The translations under genes were made by a program, and so were the position numbers. From contig CM077116.1 of NCBI GenBank assembly GCA_039619475.1, positions 1,550,001 to 1,614,000 of the forward strand: a DNA stretch of 64,000 bases, read 5' to 3'. Positions 26,228 to 37,883 of the stretch are shown piece by piece. Within the stretch, counting starts at the first letter, position 1. Every line of letters begins with the position of its first letter. This DNA comes from Icerya purchasi (lineage: Eukaryota; Arthropoda; Insecta; Hemiptera; Monophlebidae). The notes under the pieces are model-generated. The model did not search any database and was not told where the DNA came from. It saw only the letters and a program-made list of their open reading frames with translations.

Positions 26228-26395
26228 GTTTTTTTTTTTTTTGTTTTTTTTTTCGCCCAGAAGCAATATGGAAGGAAAAGAGTAGGTTAAGTAGAGATCC
26301 CGCCAGAGATTGATAGTATAAGTCCGCTGAGAGCTGGTCAAAGATAAAAGATCAATAACGATAGCGGGTAGGAATACAGAATAGAGCGTTCAGAC
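26228..26395 (-). pseudogene. Family A LINE 3' fragment, part downstream of a MITE insertion
   Basis: On the minus strand this encodes the C-terminal end YPLSLLIFYL, a stop, then PALSGLILSISGGIST and a stop, matching the family ending of the LLSFILSITDRL type. The 3' UTR is very short and the poly(A) tail appears as the T runs at 26229-26252. The fragment continues on the other side of the hAT MITE at 26396-26795. Confidence 0.62.
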
Positions 26396-26795
26396 CAAGG
26401 CCGTGTCCACGGGGTGGGTTTTGGGGGTTCAACTGAAATAGTTATTATAAATACACAAAAATCAGAAAAAAATCAAAAATTTAAAATAAACGATGATTTT
26501 TTAGGTTGTTTTTATCTACGTTTAAAAGAAAAAAGAAAAAATATGCTGCATATTTTCAGGTACTTCATTAATATTTTATGCAAAATTTTTTATTACGAGT
26601 ATAATTAATAACATATGTAGTTTTTATTAATGTTTATACGAGGTAATTCATTTATGTAAATTATTAATACATATAAATCAAAATGAGGGAAATTATTAAT
26701 AGTACGAATATTAGTGAAAAATGTATTGTTATTTATAAAATAAATATGTAAAGAAAATTTTCACCCCCCCCCCCAGAATTCTGGGCACAGGCCTA
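26396..26795. mobile_element. hAT-type MITE, copy 2 (full length)
   Basis: A 400-bp non-coding element flanked by a perfect 8-bp target-site duplication, GTTCAGAC, at 26388-26395 and 26796-26803. Its ends are CAAGGCCGTGTCC and, on the other strand, TAGGCCTGTGCCC, with G and C tracts just inside (CACGGGGTGGG on the left, about 13 C residues before 26775). The interior matches the copy at 452-721 and supplies the segment missing there. It sits inside a family A LINE fragment, so it is younger than that fragment. A transposase from an hAT element elsewhere would have moved it. Confidence 0.85.
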
Positions 26796-26803
26796 GTTCA
26801 GAC

Positions 26804-26880
26804 ACTAAAAAAATACATGATTGGCTTCCTTCACTTGTGTGTTCGGTAAATGGAAGGCATTCCCTAAATGAAACACTCAG
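26804..26880 (-). pseudogene. Family A LINE 3' fragment, part upstream of the MITE
   Basis: The minus strand reads HTSEGSQSCIFLVSERS and then meets the MITE. Across the insertion the family text SERSILYS is restored, matching SNERSFLYAQ in the fuller copy. This confirms that the MITE landed in a serine-glutamate-arginine stretch of this fragment. The upstream end near 26880 is uncertain. Confidence 0.5.
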
Positions 26881-27360
26881 CAAGTACGTTCAAGCAGATG
26901 TTTTATTTCTGATACAAAGAAAATGTCACTGTTTTAAAAGTAAATACTTTTTTACCATTGAAACGAGCTCTTTATTAACGTAATGCATAGCAAGAAGAAA
27001 GAAAGTATTTTTCTCGTAGTGAGTTAACTGCTAAATTTAAAATTTATATCACAGGTGAATCATAACTATCCTATAAAGTTGCTGAGAGCAGTTGTCATGT
27101 TTCTTAAGAATGAGCTACACACTTTTGTTGGCTAAAACGGTCTCCTTAATACAAATATAGAATTCTGAATAATTTTCCTGCTCTTTTTTTGGAAATTATT
27201 TTCAAAACACTCTAATAAATTCCACATACCATGTAATTAGCGAAGTAAGTACGATTTCGACGTGTAAAACTTTGCTTCTTTGTAATACCATTCAACGGTC
27301 GCTTTTTTATCGTCTAAGTATGATTAGATAACGATTTTTCAGCTTAATAAATTTCCCGGG

Positions 27361-27580
27361 TGCTCTCATCTATACGCCGAACTCTTGGCGTTGGATCTTT
27401 CTACCCCTTTCAATGCTTCCTTTATCCTTTCCTTCCCATCTCTAGCCGTTATTCCCCTCCTTCTTTCCTTTATACTCTCTATCACCGATCGCCTCAGAAT
27501 CTGACTAGGTGATCTAAGCTCATGTAGTTGGGTCAGTGCTGACACCGAACCATTTAAAAAAAGAAAAAAATTTAATGTCA
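27361..27580 (+). pseudogene. Family A LINE, short 3' fragment
   Basis: A strongly 5'-truncated copy. It encodes SHLYAELLALDLSTPFNASF, then SFPSLAVIPLLLSFILSITDRLRI and a stop, in unusually good agreement with the other copies. A 3' UTR of about 45 bp ends in a poly(A)-rich tail from about 27556. Being short and well preserved, it looks like a typical dead-on-arrival insertion. Confidence 0.75.
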
Positions 27581-28275
27581 TATTTATTAAAATATTGGAA
27601 AAATTGGTTAAAAATATTTAAGAATAAAATAGTTTTTTTTTTTAAAAAAAAACAATACAGACTTCAAAATTTACTCCAGAAAATTAGAAAAAAAATTCAT
27701 TAAAAAGTAAAAATAAATAATTAATAAACTTCGCAGTAAAGTACACCTTAAGAAGATACGATTATTCTTAAAGAACGTTAGTACTGCTATGGAATTGGTG
27801 ATTGCAATAATTCAAAAATTATATCGAATGAGTATGGTAAAATACACACTCGTTTTCCATATGCAAAGTATTAAAAACATCACTATGATTTAATATGATT
27901 TTTTAGTTGTTGCAAATTACCGGGACTCCAATAAGTATTACTACTGTCGTTTAAGTATAAATATCCCTTAAGGTATATTACCGTAAAATATGTTATTTTT
28001 TATCGAGTAATTGTTTTTTTTTTTTTGGCTTTTTAGCGCGTTTTTATTAAATTATCAGAGTAAATCTTAAAGTCGGCATTTAAAAAAAAAATTGGGGGAA
28101 CAATTTTATTTTACCATTTTTAGTGTAAATGTTTCTGAAACTGAAATACTACTACTCTGTCTACCGTGTGATCAAGAATAATATTCAAGTTTCGTTGATG
28201 ACAAGCTTGTAAATCGCGCTTTGGGAGTTTCAAATTCCTTATTTTCATTTAAATTTACATTTGTATTAATTTCTT

Positions 28276-28337
28276 TTTTTTTTTTTGGTAGCGGGGGACA
28301 TCAACAAAGGATCACCACCCAGAAGATAGAAGAGAAT
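28276..28337 (-). pseudogene. Family A LINE copy (minus), 3' end, left of a nested insertion
   Basis: The minus strand here carries the family 3' UTR wording GTTGATGTCCCCCGCTACC followed by poly(A), seen as the T run before 28290. It is the 3' terminus of the copy whose coding part lies at 29768-30120, the two being separated by the plus-strand copy at 28338-29767. The 12-bp duplication ATAGAAGAGAAT at the junction supports this. Confidence 0.65.
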
Positions 28338-29767
28338 GTTCTCCTCATTCTATATAAATCTATTATTCGCTCCAAGCTTGATTATTGTTTCTTCATTTAC
28401 GGCAATGCTCCTAAACATCTTTCCAAACTCGATAAAATCCAGAATTCAATCTTTGCCTTGGTGTTCCGAAATCCTCTCCCATTCCTGCAGTACTTTCAGA
28501 AGCCAACATTCATCCTTTACACATTCGCAGATCCTTCCTCGGGGATCGCTTTCTCAATAAGACGTCTTCTTATTAAGTCTTCTAAATTGATTTCTGCTAT
28601 TCCTACATTTTGGCTAATTGGCGGTTTTCCTCGCTGAAGATTCCGATTTTTTCTCATGTTTCTTGGCGTCTTCCTGCTTATTCGCCATTTATCTATACAT
28701 ATCATAAACTTCCATTCTTTACATTCAGCTTTTCAGATTTTTTACATCCTCCTAATGTATTTTTCCTTTCCTATCACGCTAAATGCTCACCTCCAATTGC
28801 CTTAAGCGAGTTCAGCGGGGCTTTAAGGTCCTTATTTCCTTCTTCTTCTGTCCTTTTTACGGATGATTCCAAGAGCGATGGGGGCGTCGGAGCCTCCTTC
28901 CTTGTCTCTCCTCTTCCACACTATCAACTTTATAAACTTTTTTCCTTCTGTTCTATGTTTACTGTAGAATCGTATCCAATGATAATAACAAGTACCTTAT
29001 CTATTCCGACTCGATGAGCGTCTTGCAGGCCATATCCTCTCCTTTTCCATCCCCTTCATACGACTACATTATCCTTTCTATTCGTTCCTTAATTGCCAAT
29101 CTTTTCTTAGTTCGTTCTATTCAAATCGATCTTCTTTGGACTCCCAGTCATAGCGGCATTGCGGGCAACAACCTAGTTGACTCGTTTGCTCGCTCTGCTT
29201 CCTCTAACGGAAAATTTATCAATAAGTTTCCTGCTAACAATATCCTTTTTCCATCTAAACGAGCACACCTCAAATCATGGTGGATGTCTACATTACCTCC
29301 TTTTCTAATCCTCATTCCTTTTACAAAGTAATACAGCCTTTTCCTTCATCATAGTCTTGGTTTGCTGATTTTCCTGGCCTTAGTTGCTTCATTATTTCCT
29401 CCATAACATGTCTTCGTTTCAACCATAATTGTCTTCCTTCGTTTCTTTTTCGTTTTTCTATTGTTTCTTCTCCACTTTGTATTTTTCATCCCTCGGATCG
29501 CAACCGCGTTTGTGATGCAGATCATATTCTTTTTGAATGTTCTCTTCTTGTGCAAGAGCGCTCCCTTCTCTACAGTAAGTTCTTACACCTTAAACTGTCT
29601 ACTCCATTTTGTACTTCCTACATACTTTCCTTTACCAGATATTGTTTTAGCTTTAGCAGAGTTAATTTTCTCTATTTCTCTATATATTAAAATTTAATCC
29701 TTGTTCTTAATTCTTAGATGATGAGTCATGCCCTCGGTTGGCGTTCCCAAAAAACAAAAAAAAAAAT
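28338..29767 (+). pseudogene. Family A LINE copy nested in another copy of the same family
   Basis: A 5'-truncated plus-strand copy flanked by a perfect 12-bp target-site duplication, ATAGAAGAGAAT, at 28326-28337 and 29768-29779. It starts inside the thumb block (VLLILYKSIIRSKLDYCFFI), then runs through frame breaks into RNase H text: LFTDDSKSDGGVGASFLV near 28855, YLIYSDSMSVLQAISSPFPS near 29000, and IQIDLLWTPSHSGIAGNN with LVDSFARSAS near 29120-29200. The C-terminal block CNRVCDADHILFECSLLVQE (frames mixed) lies near 29500. The 3' UTR reads GGTTGGCGTTCCC and then a poly(A)-rich tail to 29767. Frameshifts make it inactive. Confidence 0.85.
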
Positions 29768-30120
29768 ATAGAAGAGAATAAATCAATTAGTCTGTCAGAA
29801 ACTAATAGTATAAATACGCCAAGAGCTGGAATAATATGTGAAGTAAGAAAATATAAAATGTATAAATCAAAAGAATGAGTATAGAGCAAGTGAGAATACT
29901 TAGAACGTTCGGTATATAAGGATAGGCACACAAATAATACATGGTTAGAATTGCGGAAGGTTCTATCATTTATTTGAAGAGGACAATTTGAGAAAGGATG
30001 CTACGAGGAAAACGAACGGTAGGCAAATTGAACCGCGGGCGAATAATAGAGGTTACAGAAAAGCGATGGACCAGGAAGACTGGGTTGAACGGACAGATAG
30101 GAGAGAGTGCCGGAAAATAA
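29768..30120 (-). pseudogene. Family A LINE copy (minus), coding part right of the nested insertion
   Basis: From about 30110 downward the minus strand reads VTSIIRPRFNLPTVRFPRSI and LSQIVLFK, the counterpart of VSLIRLRINHSLLPSSRFRF in the fuller copy. It ends VFILLVSDRLIDLFS close to the insertion point. The 3' UTR is displaced to 28276-28337. It is 5'-truncated near 30120. Confidence 0.65.
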
Positions 30121-30754
30121 TGTAGCGCAGATATCTGACTAATATTTTAAGCCGACCGCATTTATCGTCCTTCAATTTTAAAATTTCAGGTGTTCACAGT
30201 TTTCTTATATTCGGACAAAAATTTTTTTGTCCAACTATGTTAAACAATAAAAATATAAGTAGACTTCTTTTTTTAATATTATTTCATGACTTCTCAGTCA
30301 CTGTACTCTTCAATAACTACTGATAGTATAAGGGACCACCACTGATGGGTACAACTTTTAATAAACAAAGGATAACGTCGGATCGACACTGCCGGAAGTT
30401 ATACATGCAGTAAAGTTAGAACACATAGTACTTCTTCCGTTAGTGATAAGTTTGTAAATTGCGGTGGTTTAAAATACGTTTTCTTTATTCGAATCTATAT
30501 TTATCCGTAGTAATTAATGTTGATGATATTTTAATTTTTTATCTGGTTATATTAATAATCAATTTTTCTCTAATTTACATTTCTACAGTAAATTTATATT
30601 ATTTTGGCATGATGAGAAAGATCCTATAGGTCCAGAAACAATGCAGAGGAGAACGAATCAGCAGTTAAATAGCAATTCGGAGGAGTTGAGTGTAAAAAAT
30701 GGAACCTTTAGCAAAATTTGAAACTTTCATTAACGTTTTGAAATGTAATTTCTT

Positions 30755-32850
30755 TACCTGCAAAGATCTCCTATTTTTGAGCGTCCCCACCTTTCCCATC
30801 CTTCTTTGCCTAAACTTCACTCTTTCTTGGACTCTATTGCTCCTCCGTATGTCCCCACTTTCGAGAAATCGAACATTCCTTCACTCGCGAATTCCTCAAA
30901 AACTCATTTCCTATCTTCTCCTTTCCGCTATGAGGAAATCTTGTCCGTCCTTAACAAATCTTCTCTTTCTGCTCTTGGCTTGGACTGCCTTTCTTTCTAA
31001 AACTCTCTCCTTCCTCGCTGTTATCCCTTCTGAATATTTTCAACTCTTTCCTACTCTCTGGTTTTACTCCTGAGTCTTGAAAAGACTTCATCGTCATTTC
31101 AATTCATTAAAAAAATCAGTGCTTTTTCCGTCCTATCTTCCTAGCCTTATGTCTGCGCAAACTCTTTGAATGCTTAATAAATAACTGTCTCGTTTGGTGG
31201 CTTGAGCATAATAATCTAGTCCCTTCAAATATGTTCGGTTTTCGCCTCGGGCTTGGCCCGGTAGATTGCATCGGTTACTTCCTTGCAGGTATCTTTAAAT
31301 TCTTCTTCTTTTGTCGATGTCTGCTCTGCATTTGATAACGTGCATCTTCCCTCTCTGGGCTCCAAACTCCTCTTTTTTGATTTCCCTCCGGTTTTTATCA
31401 CTCTTATACTCATCCTCTTTGAACGTAGAACTCCTTATCTATCTTTTCCTTCTCTTTCCATCGTGGACTTCCCCAGGGTTCCTGCCTTAGCCCCACCCTT
31501 TTTTCATATTTACACCTTCGATATTGCTTCTCTTCCTATTCCCTCTTTCTCTCTCCTTTTTGCTGATGACATTTTAGTTTACTCCACCTCAGACGATCTG
31601 TCCTCCTCCACCAACTAGTTAAATCATTCATTGTCCCTTCTTAGCAATGCTCTCTTTACTCTCCACCTTTCTCTTTCCCCTTCCAAATCTTCCTGCATAG
31701 TTTTTGCTCTCCGCCCCTTCAACCGTGCATTTATAAACATCAGTGTATCTAGTATTCCTATTCCCACTGTTAATTCCATATGTTACCCGAGTCTTTTCTT
31801 AAATAGTCGTCTTACATTTCATGAACATATTAATTATATCTATAATTCCTTGATCAAAAGACTAAATCTTCTCAAATCTTTATCTCCGCTCAGGCGGAGT
31901 GGCGACCCGTGCATTCTTTTAATTCTATACAAATCAATTATTCGGTCCAAACTCGACTATTGTTCCTTCATTTATAGCCTTGCCTCAAAATCTCTCCTTT
32001 CGAAACTTGACGCAATTCAAAATTCCTGCCTTCGTCTATGCATTGGGGTTCACAAATTCCTGATCGTTTCCGATTCGAAAGGCGTTCTTCAAGCCATCTC
32101 CTCTCCTCCTTCTCATTCTTCTGACGGTATCATCCTCTCTATTCGATCTCTTGTCTCCTCTTTGTTCTCGTCCCGCTCTATTCTCATAGACTTTCTATGG
32201 GTTCCTATTTATTTCAATATTGAGGACAATGGCTCAACTGACTCTTTAGCTCGCTCAGCCGCCCACAATGGTCCTTTCCTCGACTCTGTTTCCCTTCTTC
32301 AGACATTCTTTTTCCATCACGCTCTAATTATTCCAGACTTTGGTTGGACATGTATCAATTTTTATTCTCAAATCGCTTTTCACAGTACCGTCTTATTCAT
32401 CCAGTTCCTCGTTTCCTGCCTTGGTTTCATTCTATTCCTGTCTGTCGTCGTTCCATGGTTGTTTCCTTAATTAGACTCAGAATCAATCATTCTCTACTCC
32501 CTTCTTCTCGCTTTCGATTCGCCTTGTCCCCTTCTCCTTTCTGCTCTCTTCGCGCTTCTGAGCCTTCTTGTATTTGTGATTCAAATCATATCCTTTTCGA
32601 ATGTTCTGCACTCTCTAACGAACGCTCCTTTCTTTACGCCCAACTTTTAGCTTTGGGTCTTCTTACTCCCTTTAACGCTATCTGTATCCTTTCCTTCCCA
32701 TTGACTTCAGTTATTCCGTTGCTGCTGTCCTTCGTTTTTTCCATTTCTGACCGCCTGGCTATTTAGTCCTATCTCTTAATTTTTCATGTTGCTGGGTCAA
32801 GGCCACTGGCGTGCCCAGGATAAGAGGAGAAAAATAAATAAATCTGCAAA
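30755..32850 (+). pseudogene. Family A LINE, most complete copy (reverse transcriptase, RNase H, C-terminus)
   Basis: The best view of the family, though broken in several places. In order: LHSFLDSIAPPYVPTFEKSN (30806 on), frame changes, LVWWLEHNNLVPSNMFGFRL near 31190-31250, then the 31283-31618 frame with VDVCSAFDNVHLPSLGSKLL and LLFADDILVYS (catalytic Asp pair intact). The GxPQG box reads DFPRVPALAPP, so it is degenerate. The 31631-32470 frame holds NSICYPSLFLNSRLTFHEHI and LILYKSIIRSKLDYCSFIYS. It then jumps to the RNase H half (IVSDSKGVLQAISS, IDFLWVPIYF, TDSLARSAAHNG), so the first RNase H motifs are deleted. The C-terminus is at 32344-32766 (HILFECSALSNERSFLYAQL). The 3' UTR ends GCGTGCCCAGG and is followed by an AAATAAATAAAT-type tail. 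Both strands are strongly biased, with coding-strand pyrimidines. Confidence 0.85.
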
Positions 32851-33129
32851 CAGTGAGCTTTCCATCGATATACTATACGCCCGGAAAAATTAATTCTTTT
32901 TCGAATTTTAAAGTTTTCTGTGTCCTGTAGGTCCAAATATACAGTTCAAATAGCGTCTGTGTACATGTTCATTTGGTTTTTTCAACTTTTATACTCAAAC
33001 TGTTGACAATAATTCACGATTCTTACTGTTTTAGGAGAGGAGTTACATTAAATCTTTGTTGTATATTTTAAATTTTATTATTAACAGGCTATCTGTTGGG
33101 GTGGGTTATGAATTTTTAATTTTTCTTTA

Positions 33130-34005
33130 GGACGTCTTTTTTCACATTTAGCGTGCCATATACAGCGATTAGGCTAGAGACGCGACAACGAGTTTTATCA
33201 CAATACAATAAAGTTATAAGATCTATCGCTTTGAGAAATTGGAAGAGTCAAAAGATTTCTTTTTCATCATCACCGAGAAAAGAAGTTGAGCAAGTGATGA
33301 AGGGTGTGAAAATTTTGAGCGTGCCGTTTTGAACTCCAAGCAGTCAATGATGAGGTGTTGAATGGTCTATGGTTCAATTTAACGAAAACAATGAGATAGT
33401 GAGTCCCTGTTCAAAAGGTACGAATGAGTAATTTATGACCAATGTGGACTCGACAAAGTGCAAAAAAAAAAAAAAAAAAAAAAAAAAGAGAGAATAGTTT
33501 CGCTCTATCATTAGATATTACTGAGGGTGATTATGACTCTGAAGATTGTTTAAATTTTTTTTAGTTTAAGAGAAGACCAATAAACAAGCTTCGTGGAATT
33601 TTTCCTCCAGACGACTACTGATATGCTTCTCAGAATCAGTTGTTAGTATTGGAATATTAGATACGGGGTTGAGGTATGTTGCTTCTTTGGCAGCTTGGTT
33701 TACTAATTTGTTGCTTGAAATAATGGCCGGGAGTCCGTACGAAGATTCTTCGATAGGGTATATTTTGCAATACAAAAATGATTTCCTTTGCTATGAGTTG
33801 TTGTCTTCGATACTTGAACAAGCTTTATAGTTCTCTCAAAAAAAAACAAGCAAATTAAATTTTTGTTCGAAGAAACATTAAAAATGGTCATAAAAATTGC
33901 ATAAAGCTCGGCAGACAAAGTGGAATAGAACGAAGGTGGCGAACACCAAACTGTATCGAAAGAAATGCCTATCTGTAGGTGAAGGTCCAAACAGTAATGA
34001 CGTCA
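33130..34005 (-). pseudogene. RNase H-bearing LINE remnant, different from family A
   Basis: From about 33990 downward the minus strand shows FDTVWCSPPSFYSTLSAELYAIFM, quoted in part: the AELYAI block carries the RNase H glutamate. A frame change then leads to SNKLVNQAAKEATYLNPV, the last RNase H block with N in place of the usual D. Further down, LCRVHIGHKLLIRTF, followed by RPFNTSSLTAW, is the LCRLRIGHT-type C-terminal block of Jockey- and I-like LINEs. An A run of about 25 bases at 33463-33487 interrupts it. No catalytic reverse transcriptase segment is visible. Confidence 0.68.
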
Positions 34006-35158
34006 TAGGCTGAGGAATATAGAGAAGCTTTGATATGCGCATATAGTTCAACAAGAGTTGCTTTCTTCGATTTTTTTAGATCGTTTGAAATTTCGTATTG
34101 TAGTATCGACTTTTTTTCAACGATTTTCGATACACAGGATAATCGATTGTTGTAAAACTTTGAAAGTCCCGAAAACCGTTTCAAACGTGATTTATGTGCG
34201 CAATTTTATGTTTATAAGTTTTACCATTCTTAAAGTTATTAATATTTTTTTGGCATTTTTAAATCGTCTTACGAGAATTTCAGTCGTACGTGCGAACGGA
34301 ATTCAAAAAACAAGAACTTAACTCTTACTGAAATTATGCAAGACTTGTAAGCAAATGGAAAACTTGTAACGAAACTTGCAATAATACTCGTATTAAAATA
34401 GCAGTTGCACTGGTATCTGCTAATGGCGATACAAACATTAAATCTGACGCATGCGTGATGCAAATAACTAGTAATTAGCAGCTGTTCGGATAAATAAAAT
34501 TGTTATTTCACAATATAGCGTTGCTATTTTAGTAGCTATTTGCATTTTTTTTCAATCTCTAATAAAAAAATCACATCCAGTACTAAAAACAGATTTTCTA
34601 ACATGCCGGCACGCATTTCGATAATAAATTACCATTTACAAGGAATTTTTTACATAATTGGTATGATAAATTCTTCAATAAATGTTCTTCGTTTTTTCTA
34701 ACAAATGATGAGGAACATTGTTAATTATAATAACAAGCAACTAATTTCAATGTAATCATTTGGACACTACAATTTCAAATGGAGATTGTTTTAATAAGAC
34801 ACATTCCGATGCCAACTTAGTTCGGTACTAGTGTTTTATATATGTATATACTTTTTTTTCAATATCTTCCTTTAAAGAACCGCAGAAAATACATTTGCAA
34901 TTGCTAATTTTTCATTGTATAACCGCTTTCGGATTTTTCAGTACTATCTTTTTTTTTTCTTTTTGTTTCGAAATGCATTAAATATAGAGGGAAAAAAATA
35001 CCACGTAACACATTTCGAACTAAGCTACTGTACAATCAAGTCGGTAGCTAATTTAAATTCCGTCTAACTGAAATAGATTTTAAACGATCATTCTAAATTA
35101 GGATAATTTACATTAAATGTAAGTTGTAAAATTGAATATGGTTGTTTTTATTTGGGGA
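34006..35158. other. Intron 2 DNA, no recognisable feature
   Basis: AT-rich sequence between two LINE remnants. The small frames on both strands are not supported as genes. The stretch 30121-30754 between family A copies is likewise featureless. Confidence 0.5.
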
Positions 35159-35179
35159 CCCCCCCCCCCCCCCCCCCCC
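35159..35179 (+). repeat. Homopolymer C tract of about 21 bases
   Basis: An unbroken run of C directly after TTTGGGGA, at the far end of a Jockey remnant. Homopolymer length may be an assembly or sequencing artefact. Confidence 0.9.
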
Positions 35180-35689
35180 GCTGTACCGGCTTTACGAAAC
35201 CATAAACAGCGCCAGGGGCTTCAAGTTTACAATAGCCTACCAGGGAATATAAACCAGGCCAATCCCTCCAACAAAATAATTTGATCCGAGATACCATTTC
35301 TGCAGTGAGAATGTAATAGGAAATATATAAAATTAGTGTCCAGCCTCCATGGAGGCGACTATGCGATTTGGCATTGTCCATAGGTTAGAGAATGTATCTC
35401 ATATAGGACATGGACAGCATGGAAACAAATGCACTCGAGCACAGCCCATAGGAGTCCAGAAATATACAAAGCTTATAGCACCACCCTATGGTGACAAATG
35501 CGGTTACTATTCCGAGTCAAGGATTGATATTGTTGTAACTGCAATGAAGCATGTATGTACCATATTGAGTAACGGTTTAAGTATATTTGTATCACAGAAT
35601 AATTTGAGTAATAATTGCTATCAAGTGATAGCGAAGGGCATCATGGCACCATTTCCTCTTCTTAAGCCTTCTTTTTGATCCGGCAGAGT

Positions 35690-36990
35690 GTTAATATACA
35701 TTTCACTTATGTTTGAGTTTGTGTTTAATTTTAATTTCTCGAAGAATCTTTGGTACTGTTCGACGTGCATTGCTTTAATAAATGGAATATCTAGATTATT
35801 ACATAAAGTTAAATTAGGGATATACTTTGAGCCGACATGATTGTACGGAGAATGATTGACTGTTGCCTTTGGATCTCCGTCCGAGATCGCTTATACAGTT
35901 TAAGGCCATACCTCCATGTCGGCGCTATGGCCATCAAATAGACAGATCTTTTCAACTTTAGATTTAGAGTGGATTTCTTTCCTATTAATGAAGATAGTAG
36001 TTTGGAGTGTGCGAAGATTTTTTTACGGATTTACGCAACATGAACACGTAAGCCGGCGATTCAAATATTAAATAAATCGGTTTGTTTGATCTCAATGTCA
36101 CTTGTCTTTAGTTCAGGACATGTGATAAATCTATTTGTAAAAGTCAGCTGTTGGCACCTTTCCTCACTAAATCTAATCCTCCAGTCTCTGGCCCAGCTTT
36201 GTATTCTATCTATATGGTTTTGTACGGCCATACTTGCATGTATAATGTTCGAAGCTAATATAGCTATATCATCTGTGTATATTGTCGTGATAGTTTGGTT
36301 TGACACTGGAAAATCAGAGGTACAAATAGAATATAGAACAGGCCCCAACAAGCTATCTTGCGGAACAGAAGCAAGAATTTTTTTCCCCTCGGATACTGTA
36401 TCGTTAATTTTTACCAAAAACATCCTATTTTGTAAATAAGATAAAAAAAAAAAACTAAGTACATATCTTTTGGAAGAATTTTCACAATTTAGAATTTGTT
36501 TCTGATCACACATAGTGAGTTGTGTTCTCAGTTGATGATGGGTTATACCCGAAAACGTTTCTAAGTAAACATTCATTTTATTCTTAAATTTGTTTGTAAT
36601 ATTTTTGTATTCGTGATAAATTACTATATTTTATATTAACAAAGAGTATGTTGAAAGATTCTTTATTAGTATAATTGATTTCTTCCACAACTTTGGAAAG
36701 TAACCTATTCGTAGAATAGCGTTGAACATATAGCAAAGCAGAGTGGTAGCTTTTTTGGCGAATGAGACAAGATTTCTCCAGTTATTTCATCTAATCCAGG
36801 TGCCTTTCTCATAGGAGCTTCCTTTAGACATTTGTATACTTCACCCGTGGAAAATGATTTACTATACGGATAATCTTTTATTTTATGCAGTGCACTGGAG
36901 TAGTTAATATGTTTGTCGTTCGCAAACTGTTAAACATAGAAGCCCCAGCTACCGTGAAATAATTGATTGGTTAATTGTGTTTTGTTCGGT
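35690..36990 (-). pseudogene. Jockey-clade LINE remnant (reverse transcriptase)
   Basis: Read from 36950 downward on the minus strand: YSKSFSTGEVYKCLKEAPMR then KAPGLDEITGEILSHSPKK, with frame changes. The open stretch 36576-36061 follows with FFLSYLQNRMFLVKINDTVS, VPQDSLLGPVLYSICTSDFP (GVPQGS box altered to SVPQDS) and YTDDIAILAS, where both catalytic aspartates survive. The thumb SLIGKKSTLNLKLKRSVYLM and APTWRYGLKLYKR lie near 35870-36010. Stops and shifts disable it. The region 35180-35690 next to it may hold its 3' part but shows no recognisable motif. Confidence 0.8.
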
Positions 36991-37738
36991 TAGAACATCC
37001 CGCTGCCGCACATTGTAACTTCCAAAAATTTCTACTTGCGCTGAGTTAATGTCCGTAATTGACACGCGCAAAAATAAATAAATTACAAAAAAAAAATAAA
37101 ATCATAAAACATAGCATTTTTTTAAAAAAATAGTGTCCCGTATTTTTAAAATTATTCGTTAGTTTTCGCATTTCGTTGCAATATTCAAAAATTTTGAAAC
37201 TGTTAAAAGTTATAATTATTTTATCCTGCTTAGCAAAAAAAAAAAAAAAAAAAAAGGAAGGAAGTATTCCAATTTTATTTTTCCTCCGCCACAAAATTCA
37301 CAGAAACAAGAAATGATTATACGACAGTTAATTGAAAGTAAACACATAAATTGCCGCTTTCAATAATTCAGAAATATCTGCGCGAATAATAAAAAAGTAT
37401 GACTAATTGTCTCGTCGATTAAAACTTTTCCGCCAAAAACCTAGCGTGCAATTTTGCTATAAAATCGTCGTTGATAAATTTGTACAGACTGTAGTAAGTT
37501 GATCATTCTTTTTGCGTATAATTCGGTCCAGATTTTCGCATACTGAAACATGCGAAATACTTGTGTAACATATAACGCGCTAAAAACATAAATGGAAATA
37601 TTGCATGCGATAATTTACCCAACGTGTAGTAACTAAAATTTAGTGCTTTTTATTTTTGATAGTTGAAAAAATTTTAAATAATAAATAATCACGTCGATAT
37701 TAATACCTCTGAAGATTTCAAATAAATGCGATAATTAC

Positions 37739-37873
37739 CTTTGGAGTATAAACATTCAAATATAAACAATCTTCATTTCCGACAGTATCTGTTCCATTTC
37801 TATTCGGTTGTACACAATGTGATCCAAAAGACTGCGCTGTTATGTTACCTTCTGGATGCAAAAGTACAGGTCG
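37739..37873 (-). CDS. Secreted carboxylesterase-like protein, coding exon 2
   Basis: A 45-codon internal exon, too short to stand out as an ORF. Read on the minus strand it begins RPVLLHPEGN and ends EDCLYLNVYTPK, which is exactly the segment missing between exons 1 and 3. The acceptor is TTTTTTGAAG and the donor is AAG then GTAATT. Both ends are phase 0, so exon 1, exon 2 and exon 3 join into one open frame. Residue numbers continue from exon 1: the SHC cysteine is residue 115 and the EDC cysteine is 131. These match the two cysteines that close the first disulfide loop of cholinesterase-fold proteins. EDCLYLNVYTP is a hallmark block of the family. The polypyrimidine tract upstream of the acceptor is overlapped by an ATT-type microsatellite. 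Confidence 0.9.
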
Positions 37874-37883
37874 CTTCAAAAAA

